The position numbers were made by a program, and so were the translations under genes. Shown piece after piece: positions 25,174 through 33,937 of a stretch of 64,000 nucleotides of DNA; the stretch's first letter is position 1; every line of letters starts with the position of its first letter. The notes under the pieces are model-generated. The model saw nothing but the letters and a program-made list of their open reading frames with translations, ran no database searches and had not been told where the DNA came from. Source of the DNA: JAJECS01 sp965243625 (lineage in GTDB: Bacteria > Chloroflexota > UBA11872); assembly GCA_965243625.1 (NCBI GenBank), contig CBDEVI010000002.1:1302001-1366000 (forward strand), written 5' to 3'.

Positions 25174-26277
25174 TTATGTCCACCTGCTGCCGGACTCCGC
25201 GGAGCGGTAGAGCGCGTCGATGATGGTGCTGGTAATCAGGCCCTGGTCACCGGTCACCAGCGGCTCGGCGCCCTCGATGATGGCATTGACGAAGTTCTGG
25301 ATGGACAGCGTGTGCGGCTTGGGAGGGTCGCCCTGAGGGTAGGACGGCATGGCGGAGTCGGAACTCGGGATCAAGTCGACCAGCATCTCGCCGGTGTCCT
25401 TGAACACGCGCACCGGATGCGTGCCGGACGTGGCATGCCGCGCTTCGGCGAAGCGCACCTCGCCGCCGCCCTTGTCCCCGGCCAGGGTGATGCCGAAGTC
25501 GTCTTCCCCCACGTTCATGCCCCACGCGCACTCGAGCGTCATGGCCGCGCCGTTGGCGAACTTGATCAGCCCCACCGCGCTCTCGTCCACGTCGGTCGCC
25601 GACCGGTCCCAATCGCCCATGGGATTGAACAGGTCCTCCTGGGTGATGAGCTTGCGAAAGATCGATCCCGACGCCGACACCGCGGTGGGAAAGCCCATGA
25701 GCCACAGGCCGGTGTCGAGAATGTGCACCCCGATGTCCATCAGCGCGCCGCCGCCGCTTTGCGCCCTGGTGTGGAAGGCCTGGCGGCCGGGGATGCCGCG
25801 GCGCCGGACGTAGCGGGCGCGGGCAAAGTAAATCTCGCCCAGCTCGCCGGCGTCGACGAACCGCTTCATGGTCTGGGCCTGGCGGATGAAGCGGGTCTGA
25901 AAGTCCACCGCCAGGATGCGCTTGGCCCTGTGCGAGGCCTCCACCATGGCGCGCGCCGAGGCCAGGTCCACCGCCATCGGTTTCTCGGTCATGACGTGGC
26001 GACCGGACTCCAGCGCGGCAATGGCCACCGGCGCGTGGAAGTCCGAATGGGTGCACACGCTCACGGCGTCGATCTCGTCCATGCCGAGCATTTGCTCCCA
26101 GCGGTCGAAGACATGCGGGATGTCGAACTGCGCGGCCACTTCTTGGGCCCGTTCGATCTCGATGTCGGCAATGGCCACGATGCGGCAGCGGTCCGGCATG
26201 CTCAGGTAGCCGGGAACGTGCGCGCCCCTGGCGACCCCTCCGGCCCCTACGATGCCGATGCCTATTTCACCCGCCAT
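25174..26277 (-). CDS. Gfo/Idh/MocA-family oxidoreductase
   Basis: A 367-residue NAD(P)-dependent dehydrogenase. The Rossmann motif is GIGIVGAGGVARGAHVPG, the catalytic-loop motif VMTEKPMAVDLA, and the C-domain helix GGGALMDIGVHILDTGLW, which carries the conserved D and H of myo-inositol and related dehydrogenases. Length and order are normal. It is followed upstream by a small gap with a family C repeat and then by the isomerase/dehydrogenase operon on the same strand, so it probably belongs to the same sugar or polyol pathway. Confidence 0.86.
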   Translation of the reverse strand: MAGEIGIGIVGAGGVARGAHVPGYLSMPDRCRIVAIADIEIERAQEVAAQFDIPHVFDRWEQMLGMDEIDAVSVCTHSDFHAPVAIAALESGRHVMTEKPMAVDLASARAMVEASHRAKRILAVDFQTRFIRQAQTMKRFVDAGELGEIYFARARYVRRRGIPGRQAFHTRAQSGGGALMDIGVHILDTGLWLMGFPTAVSASGSIFRKLITQEDLFNPMGDWDRSATDVDESAVGLIKFANGAAMTLECAWGMNVGEDDFGITLAGDKGGGEVRFAEARHATSGTHPVRVFKDTGEMLVDLIPSSDSAMPSYPQGDPPKPHTLSIQNFVNAIIEGAEPLVTGDQGLITSTIIDALYRSAESGSRWT

Positions 26278-26410
26278 GCCGCATGCTCCTCACGAACGCG
26301 GGGGCGGGTTCGAACCGCCGCCGTTCCCTCGCTTCTGAAATAGTCGCAAGACGCGCTGAGACGAAGGATGTCCGTGCGAATTCCATCTGCACCCAGGTTG
26401 GGTGAAGGGT

Positions 26411-26437
26411 GGATTCCCGCCTTCGCGGGAATGACGA
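26411..26437. repeat. Family C repeat
   Basis: GGATTCCCGCC-TTC-GCGGGAATGACGAA, the short form of the most common repeat. It lies between the dehydrogenase start and the isomerase stop. Confidence 0.75.
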
Positions 26438-26474
26438 AGAGCTAGGCAACGGTCTCCGCTATTCGCACGATGCA

Positions 26475-27278
26475 TCACGCGGGGGACGACGGAACTCGCG
26501 CGTGGAGGAACTCGAAGCTGGATCGCAGGCAGTCGAACGGGTCGCGCAAGCACTGGTCTTGCTCGACGATCCACGCCTCAGTCCCGGCGGCATGGCTGGC
26601 GGCCAGGATGCGATCCCAGTCCAGATTGCCCTCGCCCACGGGCGCAAAGAACGGACGCGCGCCGGCTTCGTCGTCGCGAATCATCTCCAGGTCCTTGCAG
26701 TGCAGCAGCGGCACCCGTCCCGGCAGACTCTCGATCAACCCGGCGGGGTCCACGCCGGCAAACGCCGCCCAATAGACGTCGATCTCGATGGCCAGGCTTG
26801 GTTCGTCGATCAGAAGGTCGAACATCGTCCGGCGGTCGGGGCCGAAGCGCAGGAACTCGTGCGCGTGATGGTGATAGCCCAGGCGCATGCCGTGCTCGCC
26901 GAAGATCTGCGTCACCAGCGCCGCCTCGCCGGCGAACGCCGCGTAGCCGGCGGGCTCGAACCGGTCGAACTCATCGACGAAGGCAGGAATGCTGATGATC
27001 GAGCAGTCGAGCTCGTAGAGCCGATCGACCACCGCCGACGTGTTGTCGCGGATCTCGCGCCACCGGGCGTGCGCGCCCACGCACGCCAGGCCTGCGTCGT
27101 CCAGCATGCGCTTGAGCTGCCGCGCAGGAATCTCTGGCTCAGGGCCGTCCAACAACGGCACGCCTGCTGCCTCGACGCCGCGATAGCCGATGTCGCGCAG
27201 CCGTTCCAGGCCGTCCGCGACCTCCGCCACCGAAGTCATCTGACTTCTGATCGTGTAGAGCGCAGTCGCAAGAATCAC
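26475..27278 (-). CDS. Sugar phosphate isomerase/epimerase (xylose-isomerase-like TIM barrel)
   Basis: A 267-residue AP-endonuclease-2/IolE-type barrel. The start is GTG at 27276-27278, two bases after the stop of the upstream gene. Metal-site strands are YHHHAHEFLRFG (His/Glu), AIEIDVYWAAFAGVDP (Asp), LLHCKDLEM (His/Asp) and WIVEQDQ (Glu). Proteins of this type epimerise or dehydrate keto-inositols and keto-sugars. It is the last gene of an operon with another barrel isomerase and a Gfo/Idh dehydrogenase, the standard layout of inositol-like catabolism. Confidence 0.85.
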   Translation of the reverse strand: MILATALYTIRSQMTSVAEVADGLERLRDIGYRGVEAAGVPLLDGPEPEIPARQLKRMLDDAGLACVGAHARWREIRDNTSAVVDRLYELDCSIISIPAFVDEFDRFEPAGYAAFAGEAALVTQIFGEHGMRLGYHHHAHEFLRFGPDRRTMFDLLIDEPSLAIEIDVYWAAFAGVDPAGLIESLPGRVPLLHCKDLEMIRDDEAGARPFFAPVGEGNLDWDRILAASHAAGTEAWIVEQDQCLRDPFDCLRSSFEFLHARVPSSPA

Positions 27279-27280
27279 GG

Positions 27281-28252
27281 TCAGGCCCAGTACGCGTCGC
27301 TGGTGGGCTGCTCGATGATGATCTCGCGGAGGAAGCGGACCGCTTTCTCCAGACCCTCGCGCGGCGACATGAGCGCGTCCTCGTGCTCGATGCTCAGCGG
27401 CCCGTCGTAGCTCACCGTGCGCAGCGCGGTCACGATGTCGCGCCACACCTCCGCGCCGTGGCCGTAGCCGACGGTGCGGAAGATCCAGGCGCGCTCCGAC
27501 GTATCGGCCAGGGACTTGGTGTCCAGCACGCCGTGCTTGCGGGCGATGGTGGGCTCGATGCGGGTGTCCTTGGCGTGGAAGTGGTGCAGCGCGCCCGCGC
27601 GTCCAATATCCAGAACCGCCTCCGGCACGTCGATGCCCTGCCAGAATAGGTGGCTCGGGTCCAGGTTAGCGCCGATTTCGGGTCCCACCGCGTCGCGCAG
27701 CCGCATCAGCGTCTCGGTGTTGTAGACCACGAAGCCCGGATGCATTTCCAGCGCGATCTTACGGATGCCATGGTCGCGGGCGAACGCCGCCGACTCGCGC
27801 CAATAGGGAATCACCCTGGACTCCCACTGCCACTCCAGGATGGCCGGAAAGTCGGGCGGCCAGGCGTTGGTGACCCAGTTGGGATACTTCGCGCCCTCGT
27901 GGTCGCCGGGACAGCCCGAGAAGCCGACGACGGTCTCGACGCCCAGCTTCTCGGCCAGCCGGATCGCGTCGCGTTCCTCGGCGATATGCCGCTCTGCGAT
28001 TTCCGCGTTGGGGTGGATGGGATTGCCGTGCATGGCCAGCGCGCTCAGGTTGAGCCCGCGCGACGCAATGGCCTCCTGGAATTCCGCGCGCTTCTCGTCG
28101 CTGGCCAGCAGCTCCTGCGCGTTGCAGTGCTCGTTGCCCGGATAGGCCCCGCAGCCGATCTCCAGGTCCTGCACGCCGATCGACGCCAGGTAGTCGAGGG
28201 CGTCCGGCAGCGGCAGGTCGCGCAGCAAAACCGTCACCACGCCGATTCTCAT
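27281..28252 (-). CDS. Sugar phosphate isomerase/epimerase (xylose-isomerase-like TIM barrel)
   Basis: A 323-residue barrel starting MRIGVVTVLLRDLPLPDALDY. Metal-site elements are KIALEMHPGFVVYN (Glu/His), GANLDPSHLFWQGID (Asp/His), HHFHAKDTR (His) and LSIEHEDALM (Glu). It shares the fold but little sequence with the downstream 267-aa barrel. Its start overlaps the upstream dehydrogenase by 4 nt (ATGA), and its stop is 2 nt from the next start, so all three are translationally coupled. Substrate unknown; a keto-sugar or keto-inositol is likely. Confidence 0.85.
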   Translation of the reverse strand: MRIGVVTVLLRDLPLPDALDYLASIGVQDLEIGCGAYPGNEHCNAQELLASDEKRAEFQEAIASRGLNLSALAMHGNPIHPNAEIAERHIAEERDAIRLAEKLGVETVVGFSGCPGDHEGAKYPNWVTNAWPPDFPAILEWQWESRVIPYWRESAAFARDHGIRKIALEMHPGFVVYNTETLMRLRDAVGPEIGANLDPSHLFWQGIDVPEAVLDIGRAGALHHFHAKDTRIEPTIARKHGVLDTKSLADTSERAWIFRTVGYGHGAEVWRDIVTALRTVSYDGPLSIEHEDALMSPREGLEKAVRFLREIIIEQPTSDAYWA

Positions 28253-29436
28253 GGCTCGTACTCGATCTCGATAGGGGTCCCGCCATCGGCGGCGGACCGG
28301 GTGATGGCTTCAAGGATCACGTCGCAGCGCCAGCCGTCGTCGAAGGTCGCGCCGTAGGGCGCCACGTCGGTGTCGTTCACCATGGCGTCGAGCAGGTGAT
28401 GGATTTCATGCACGAAGGTGTGCTCCCACCCGATGATATGGCCCACCGGCCACCACCACTCGATGAACGGGTCCTCGGGCTCGGTAATCAGCTCGCTGCG
28501 GAATCCCGGCTGGGGGTTCGACGGGTCGGGACGCAGGTGGACCTCGAGCTCATTGAGCCGCTCCAAGTTGAAGCGGAGCGAGCCCTTGGAGCCGTTGACC
28601 TCGAAGATGTTGGCGTTGCGGTGGCCGACGGCGAAACGCGTGGCTTCAAGGGTGCCGATGGCGCCGTTGTCGAACTCGACCAGCGCGACGAAGGCGTCGT
28701 CCACGTCCACCGGGCCGCGCTCGGCGGGATTCTCCGGCAGCGGCCGCTCCGACACGAATGTCTTGGTCCGCGCGTTCACCGCTGTCGGCTCGCCGACGAG
28801 GAACCGCGCCAGGTCGACGATGTGCGAACCGAGGTCTCCGAGCACGCCGCTTCCGGACAGCGCCTGCTGCAGCCGCCACACCCGCGGGTGTTCCGGGTCG
28901 GCCAGCCAATCCTGGCAGTAGCGCGCGCGAAAGTGATAGATCTCACCCAGCGCGCCCTGCTCCATCAGCAGGCGCGCCTTGCGCACGGCGGGCACGAAGC
29001 GGTAGTTGAAGGCCACCATGTGCTTTCCCGGGGCGAGCCGGGCCGCGTCCAGCATCCGGCGCGACTCGGCCGCGTTGCGACCCATTGGCTTTTCGCAGAG
29101 CACGTGCTTGCCCGCGTCGAGGGCGGCGATGCTGACCTCGGCGTGGATGTTGTTGGGCCCGCAGTTATCGATGAGGTCGATCGCCGGGTCGGCCAGCATC
29201 TCCCGCCAGTCGGCGTAGGCCGTCTCGAAGCCATAGCGGTCCGCGGTCGCCCGGGCGCCCGCGACCGAACGCGACGCGACGCCTCTCAACCTGGGCAGGG
29301 CCGGCGGCGGATAGGCCATGTAGGGCAGCGTGCGAAAGGCATTGACGTGCGCCTGGCACATGAAGCCCGTGCCGACGACGCCGACGCCGATTTCGGGGAT
29401 GGCGTCGCGGTCGCCGTTGGCACCTGCAGCCGTCAT
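28249..29436 (-). CDS. Gfo/Idh/MocA-family oxidoreductase
   Basis: A 395-residue dehydrogenase, first gene of a three-gene coupled operon. Rossmann motif GVGVVGTGFMCQAHVNAF, catalytic loop VLCEKPMGRNA, C-domain helix GSGVLGDLGSHIVDLARFL with the conserved D and H. Length is at the long end for the family. It would oxidise a sugar or inositol hydroxyl and hand the ketone to the two barrel enzymes downstream. Upstream lies a repeat-containing non-coding stretch with no visible regulator gene. Confidence 0.86.
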   Translation of the reverse strand: MTAAGANGDRDAIPEIGVGVVGTGFMCQAHVNAFRTLPYMAYPPPALPRLRGVASRSVAGARATADRYGFETAYADWREMLADPAIDLIDNCGPNNIHAEVSIAALDAGKHVLCEKPMGRNAAESRRMLDAARLAPGKHMVAFNYRFVPAVRKARLLMEQGALGEIYHFRARYCQDWLADPEHPRVWRLQQALSGSGVLGDLGSHIVDLARFLVGEPTAVNARTKTFVSERPLPENPAERGPVDVDDAFVALVEFDNGAIGTLEATRFAVGHRNANIFEVNGSKGSLRFNLERLNELEVHLRPDPSNPQPGFRSELITEPEDPFIEWWWPVGHIIGWEHTFVHEIHHLLDAMVNDTDVAPYGATFDDGWRCDVILEAITRSAADGGTPIEIEYEP

Positions 29437-29489
29437 GCCCGCACCTTCACTCGTAGATCTATAGCTCGTTTGGCAGTCGACTCCCGCCC

Positions 29490-29872
29490 GTCATTCCCGC
29501 GGAGGCGGGAATCTAGGCCACCGACAGCCGCACTCTAGCGAAACTGTGACGCGTTAGCCCGTGCGTTGGCGAGATTGAGTGTCGCGTCGCCGAGCGTGGG
29601 GGCATCTGCCGACGAAACTTTGGACGTGCGGGAGTCTCAGCCATGACTCATTTAGCGATTTCAACCCTCGAATCGATGAACCTGCGTACGGTCTGGGCGG
29701 CATCAGGTGGAGCGAGGACTGGACTCCGGCTTTCGCCGGAGTGACCGAGGGTCTTGCACAGTTCTCTCTTCGGAGACCCTTGCAGAATCCAGTCTTACGA
29801 AGGCTGACCGTGCGCATCCCAACTGCCTCCACGTTCAATGACGGGTGGATTCCCGCCTTCGCGGGAATGACG
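29490..29872. repeat. Three family C repeats in a 540-bp non-coding stretch
   Basis: 29490-29513 (CATTCCCGC-GGA-GGCGGGAATC, opposite orientation), 29721-29745 (GGACTCCGGC-TTTC-GCCGGAGTGAC) and 29847-29872 (GGATTCCCGCC-TTC-GCGGGAATGACGG) flank unremarkable sequence between the operon start at 29436 and the lipoprotein start at 29981. No gene is supported. Confidence 0.75.
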
Positions 29873-29980
29873 GTCTCAATGTCGCCCGCTACTCAGGCGT
29901 CCAGACCACGCGAGGGGCAATTGAGACTCCGTACCATGGATTCCGAGCGGTGGGCTCAACGTGGGCGGAGGCAAGCCGGC

Positions 29981-31222
29981 TTGAAATCCATGTTCTCCAA
30001 GCCCCTTGCCTTGCTTGGCCTGGCGGCGCTGCTGCTGGTTGCGTGCGGGGAAGAGGCGACGACGGCTACGGACGCTGAGCCCGCCGCGACGGCTGCCGTG
30101 GCCGGCGACGCATCAGCGCCGTCGGACCCCTCGCAGGAGCCCTTCGTCATTGGCGCGCTGGACTCGCTGACCGGCGTTGGTGAGTCCTATGGCATTCCCT
30201 TTTCCCGGTCCAAATTGATCGCGGTCGAGGAGATCAACGCCGCCGGCGGCATCAACGGGCGACCGCTCAAGCTCATCGTGGAGGACTCCAAGTGCACGTC
30301 CGCGGACGCCATCACGGCGTACAAGCGGCTGACGGACGTGGAGGGCGTCAAGATCATCCTGGGCGCCACGTGCAGCGGGGCCACGCTTGGCGTCGCTCCC
30401 CTGGCGGAGCAGGAAGGCGTCATCCTCTTCTCGGCGTCCTCCACCAGCCCCGACATCAGCGACGCCGGCGACTACATCTTCCGCACCGCCATCAACTCGC
30501 TGAAGGTCGGCGGCGACATCGGCAACACGCTGTGGGCCGACGGCGCACGCACCATCGGCACGATCACCGAAGCCACCGACTACGCCGAGGGCGCGCGCCG
30601 CTCCGCGGTCACGCAGTTCGAAAAGCTCGGCGGGACGGTAGTCGCGGCGGAGAGCTATCCCACGGAGGCCATCGACTTCCGCACCCAGCTGACCAAGCTG
30701 CTGAACGCCAACCCCGACGCGGTCCTAGTCGCCGCGCAAGGCGAGGTCTCCGGCGGCACCATCATCAAGCAAGTCAGGGAGCTGGGCTACGAGGGCCCGA
30801 TTTACTCCGAGGTGGTTCCCACCGGGTCCAACGCCCTCGACATCGCCGGCGAGGCCGCCACCGGACTCAAGGCCGTGGTCCCCAATCCCGACCTGGAAAC
30901 CGACATCGGCCGCGACTTCCTAGCCAGCTTCAACGCCCGCTACGGCGTCGCCCCCTGGCCCTGGTTCCAGGGCTCGGCCTACGACGGCGTCTACATCGCC
31001 GCCGAGTGCCTGCGCCAGACGAACGACGACCAGGACGCCGCCGGCTTTCGGGACTGTCTCTACAACCTGACCTGGAGCGGAGCCATCGGCGACGGCTACA
31101 GCTTCGACGCCAACGGCGACGTGGTCGGCGTATCCCACGTCGTCATCGAGGTGCTGCCGGTGGCCGAGCGCACGGAGGAGAATCTGGGTTTCCGCGTTTT
31201 GGGACCGCCCGCCGCTCCGTAG
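29981..31222 (+). CDS. Branched-chain amino acid/amide ABC transporter substrate-binding lipoprotein
   Basis: A 413-residue LivJ-type (periplasmic-binding fold I) protein. The TTG start at 29981 is chosen because GGAGG lies 9 nt upstream and it gives a signal peptide MKSMFSKPLALLGLAALLLVAC with a lipobox cysteine at residue 22; ATG 29990 is the alternative. The mature part begins with a low-complexity Ala/Thr linker, then PFVIGALDSLTGVGESYG, AVEEINAAGGINGR and VILGATCSGATLGVAPLAEQ, all typical. It would bind amino acids, amides or similar solutes. No permease or ATPase genes are adjacent, so it is an orphan component here. Confidence 0.88.
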   Translation: MKSMFSKPLALLGLAALLLVACGEEATTATDAEPAATAAVAGDASAPSDPSQEPFVIGALDSLTGVGESYGIPFSRSKLIAVEEINAAGGINGRPLKLIVEDSKCTSADAITAYKRLTDVEGVKIILGATCSGATLGVAPLAEQEGVILFSASSTSPDISDAGDYIFRTAINSLKVGGDIGNTLWADGARTIGTITEATDYAEGARRSAVTQFEKLGGTVVAAESYPTEAIDFRTQLTKLLNANPDAVLVAAQGEVSGGTIIKQVRELGYEGPIYSEVVPTGSNALDIAGEAATGLKAVVPNPDLETDIGRDFLASFNARYGVAPWPWFQGSAYDGVYIAAECLRQTNDDQDAAGFRDCLYNLTWSGAIGDGYSFDANGDVVGVSHVVIEVLPVAERTEENLGFRVLGPPAAP

Positions 31223-31334
31223 CTCTTCCTTGCCCCGTTAGCAGCACCCGGTGGATCGTGCGCCACACCTCGCCGGCCGGCTCGACGGCGCGGCGACTTT
31301 TCCCGCGAGGGAGACTCCCGAGCTAACTCAAATC

Positions 31335-31528
31335 GGGCGGTTCGCGAACCGCCCCTACCCGTGGGGCAACACATTCAGCGGCCGTTGGATTCGCGCCTTC
31401 GAACACCTAGGCAAGACCCGGCCCGGCTTGAGGATGACCGGGCGAACCCCATCCGCACCCAGGTTCAGTGAAGGGTGGATTCCCGCCCCGTATCAAGTAC
31501 GGGGCAGGCTCTTCGCGGGAATGACGGA
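31335..31528. repeat. Repeat D/E and long family C variant
   Basis: 31335-31358 reads GGGCGGTTCGCG/AACCGCCCCTAC. 31477-31528 duplicates the 10787 element including the inner CCCCGTA-TCAAG-TACGGGG hairpin. The rest of the 353-bp gap before the cytochrome stop shows nothing else. Confidence 0.8.
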
Positions 31529-31575
31529 GGGGTTACGCCGAGATCTTCCTTCTCGGGAATGACGGACGGGATTCG

Positions 31576-32106
31576 CTAGGGTCTCTGAGGTGGGAACGGG
31601 TCTCGCTGACTCAGCAACTCCTGTGATTCGCGGATCGAAAAGTCCATCCTTACTTTGTTGCTCCAGAGGCTTTTGACGTATGTCAAAACCGCGATGATCT
31701 CCTCGTGGCTGAGGCGGTCCTCAAACGCCGGCATGGCGCTCTTGAAGCCGGGGTCGCTGGGGCCCTCGAACTGCGCGCCGCCCTGGCTGACGACGCGATA
31801 CAGCAGGCCGTCCGGGTGGTGCCAGGTGTGACCGTCGCCATTGAGCGGCGGCGCCGGCAGGGTGCCGTCGTCGTTGGCGATGTGCCAGTTGGGTTGGCCC
31901 TCACCCTCGGCCCCGTGACAGACGGCGCAGTTCGCCGCGAAGATTTCCTGACCCGTGGGAGGCGCCGGGACTGCGGCGACGGCGCTGGTTGACGCTCCGC
32001 GAGCGTCGGGCCCGCAGGCGGCGAGCAAGGCCCAGACAAGCGCGTATAGGGCGACGATCGGTCCGGAGCGCTCCGCGGGCACAACGAACGAGCGCAGGCA
32101 ATGCAC
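31576..32106 (-). CDS. Monohaem cytochrome c lipoprotein
   Basis: A 176-residue electron carrier. A hydrophobic signal (IVALYALVWALLAAC) gives a lipobox cysteine at 31, so it is anchored to the outer face of the membrane. The haem site is NCAVCHGAEGEG (C60, C63, H64), and the probable axial methionine is in FKSAMPAFEDR (M125). The C-terminal helix EEIIAVLTYVKSLW is typical of class I cytochromes. A second, distinct cytochrome c lipoprotein follows upstream on the same strand after about 200 bases. The partner enzyme is not in view. Confidence 0.86.
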   Translation of the reverse strand: MHCLRSFVVPAERSGPIVALYALVWALLAACGPDARGASTSAVAAVPAPPTGQEIFAANCAVCHGAEGEGQPNWHIANDDGTLPAPPLNGDGHTWHHPDGLLYRVVSQGGAQFEGPSDPGFKSAMPAFEDRLSHEEIIAVLTYVKSLWSNKVRMDFSIRESQELLSQRDPFPPQRP

Positions 32107-32171
32107 CCTAGGAACCCGCTGCGCAAATGGTCAACATTCCACGCTCAAGCCTCGGATGACCCTCACCCTAA

Positions 32172-32195
32172 CCCTCTCCCTGCAAGGGAGAGGGG
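32172..32195. repeat. Family F repeat
   Basis: CCCTCTCCCTTGCAGGG-type hairpin: CCCTCTCCC-TGCAA-GGGAGAGGGG, preceded by CCCTCACCCTAA. A related shorter form is at 25131-25148. Confidence 0.7.
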
Positions 32196-32314
32196 ACCGG
32201 ACCTGATCTCCAGGATCCCGAGGAGGGACTACACAAGGTTCCCTCTTGGTGAGTACGCCCGCTGGGGGCGCCGCATCGGAGGCAAATTCCTGGGAGCCCC
32301 CCTTGCATCTCAGC

Positions 32315-32770
32315 TCAGCACACCGTGGCGAAGCCATCGCCTTCGAATATGCCGTGCTGGCGTTGCAGTTCCCGGACATAGCAAATGATCTGCTCCACCT
32401 CGTCCGCCGTGACCGTCGCGACCGGAAGCATGTCGCCGAACGTCCAGTGGTGTTGCCGGACTCCTTGCGCCACCGCGCGGCGGAAGCTGAAGTCCGAGTG
32501 ATGGCCCGGATGGTAGATCCGGTCGATGAGCGTGGGGCCCTGCGTGGTGCCGGCGGCGTCTTGGCCGTGACAGAGGGCGCAATTCGCGTTGAACAGCTGC
32601 TCGCCCGCGAGGGCGGTCTCGGAAAAAGCGGGCTGCGCGGTCGCGACGACCGCGACTTCAGTGGCTTCGGTGGTCGCGGCCGGCGGCTCCCCGGAAACGT
32701 ACGGCATCTCTTCCGCGTCGCCACATCCATTGGCCAAGATCAGCACGACTGCCGCGACGAGCACGAGCAT
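32315..32770 (-). CDS. Monohaem cytochrome c lipoprotein
   Basis: About 151 residues from the ATG at 32768-32770 (MLVLVAAVVLILANGC), which gives a compact lipoprotein signal with cysteine 16; an in-frame ATG at 32881 would add 37 residues without signal character. The haem motif is NCALCHGQDAAG (C64, C67, H68). The axial methionine is probably in FGDMLPVATV (M114). The C-terminal EVEQIICYVRELQ matches class I cytochromes. It shares architecture but not close sequence with the 31576 gene, and both probably serve one extracytoplasmic electron-transfer chain. Confidence 0.83.
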   Translation of the reverse strand: MLVLVAAVVLILANGCGDAEEMPYVSGEPPAATTEATEVAVVATAQPAFSETALAGEQLFNANCALCHGQDAAGTTQGPTLIDRIYHPGHHSDFSFRRAVAQGVRQHHWTFGDMLPVATVTADEVEQIICYVRELQRQHGIFEGDGFATVC

Positions 32771-32952
32771 TGTCGCCCCGCTGCCATGCGCTCTGGTCGC
32801 CGCCACCGCAATGCTTCGCGTCGCATCCGCGCCGAGAGTCGCGGCAGCGCAGCACTTCGCGAAGGACGTGTCTCTGGTCATGCGGGGTTAGTGCGAAGCA
32901 AAAACTCACATCTTTCTTGAGATTACCATCGCGTGTGAGGTCGCCACAATAG

Positions 32953-32989
32953 CAATTGAATAGCACTTCTTGCATATTGCGTTCAATTG
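32953..32989. promoter_or_regulatory. Inverted repeat in an AT-rich divergent intergenic region
   Basis: CAATTGAA (32953-32960) and TTCAATTG (32982-32989) are perfect inverted copies separated by 21 nt, inside an unusually AT-rich stretch (about 32890-33010) between the divergent cytochrome c and membrane-protein genes. It could be an operator or promoter region; no regulator is known. Confidence 0.4.
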
Positions 32990-33094
32990 TAAACTTATCT
33001 TTATGTTGCTTCGTTTCGCCGGATTGCGCGAATCGGAATTGACCTGTTAGTGTGTGCGCGTGCAACGCTGGCATCGTAGGCACGGGAAAGGGCG

Positions 33095-33856
33095 ATGAGG
33101 ACCGTGAATTCAAGCATGCTGATCGGAAACAAAGGCACGGGTCTCGCCCTGATGGCGGGCGTCATCCTGACAATCGTGGCGGGCTTGTTCTTCCCCGGCG
33201 GTCCGTTCGTCAGCCCTGTGGACCAAACGGACTTCGCCGCGGCGATCGTTCCCCTGGGTGAGCAAGCCGCCTTGGGGCACGTGATGACCATGCTGATAGT
33301 CCTCGGCATGCTGTTCTACGCCTACGGCTTCACCGCCCTCTACCGTCTCGGCAACGGTGCGCGGTCCTTGGCGAGCACGGCCTTGCGACTTGGGGTCGTC
33401 ACCAGCCTGTTCGGCTGGGGCGTGTTTGTTCTTGGCCTGGCCCAGCGACACATGGTGATTTACCTGATGCAGCGCAGCCTGGATTCGTCGGAGTCCGCCG
33501 AAGCGCAAGCGCAGCTCGCGGAGTTCGCCTTGGACGTTCAAATCGACATTGCCGGATTGCTGATGGGGTTCTTGTGGCTCTATCCCGTCGCATCGGCCCT
33601 GACCGGGATTGGGCTGGCCGGACGGTTCCGCGACCTGAATGCCTTCAAGCTCGCGTCCTACGTTCTGGTCATCATCGGAGTGGGCGCCATCATCAACTTC
33701 TTGATCGCGCTGCTCGCGCCCGGCCTCGACACCGTCACGCTGCTGCTGGTGAACAACGTCTTCCAGATGATCGGCGCCCTTGCCCTGTTCGTCATCGGGC
33801 TGGGGCTTTATCAGGGTCGGCGCGAGCTTGTCCCCGCTGAGGAGTCTTCCGGCTAG
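33095..33856 (+). CDS. Hypothetical six-helix membrane protein
   Basis: A 253-residue integral membrane protein with about six hydrophobic helices: near 17-35, 58-78, 95-115, 150-172, 186-207 and 217-237. A possible motif is FYAYGFTALYRLGNGARSLAS between helices 2 and 3. It resembles DUF4386/DUF998-type multi-pass proteins in general layout, but I do not recognise a specific family. It is transcribed away from the cytochrome pair, from the AT-rich region, and followed by the cyclophilin gene. Confidence 0.6.
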   Translation: MRTVNSSMLIGNKGTGLALMAGVILTIVAGLFFPGGPFVSPVDQTDFAAAIVPLGEQAALGHVMTMLIVLGMLFYAYGFTALYRLGNGARSLASTALRLGVVTSLFGWGVFVLGLAQRHMVIYLMQRSLDSSESAEAQAQLAEFALDVQIDIAGLLMGFLWLYPVASALTGIGLAGRFRDLNAFKLASYVLVIIGVGAIINFLIALLAPGLDTVTLLLVNNVFQMIGALALFVIGLGLYQGRRELVPAEESSG

Positions 33857-33937
33857 AGCCGGCCGGCGGGCCGCTTTCGGCCGGCGCGGCGCTCTGGGAC
33901 AATGCCCGCCGTGCAGGCATGTGGGGGTTGGTGCGTG

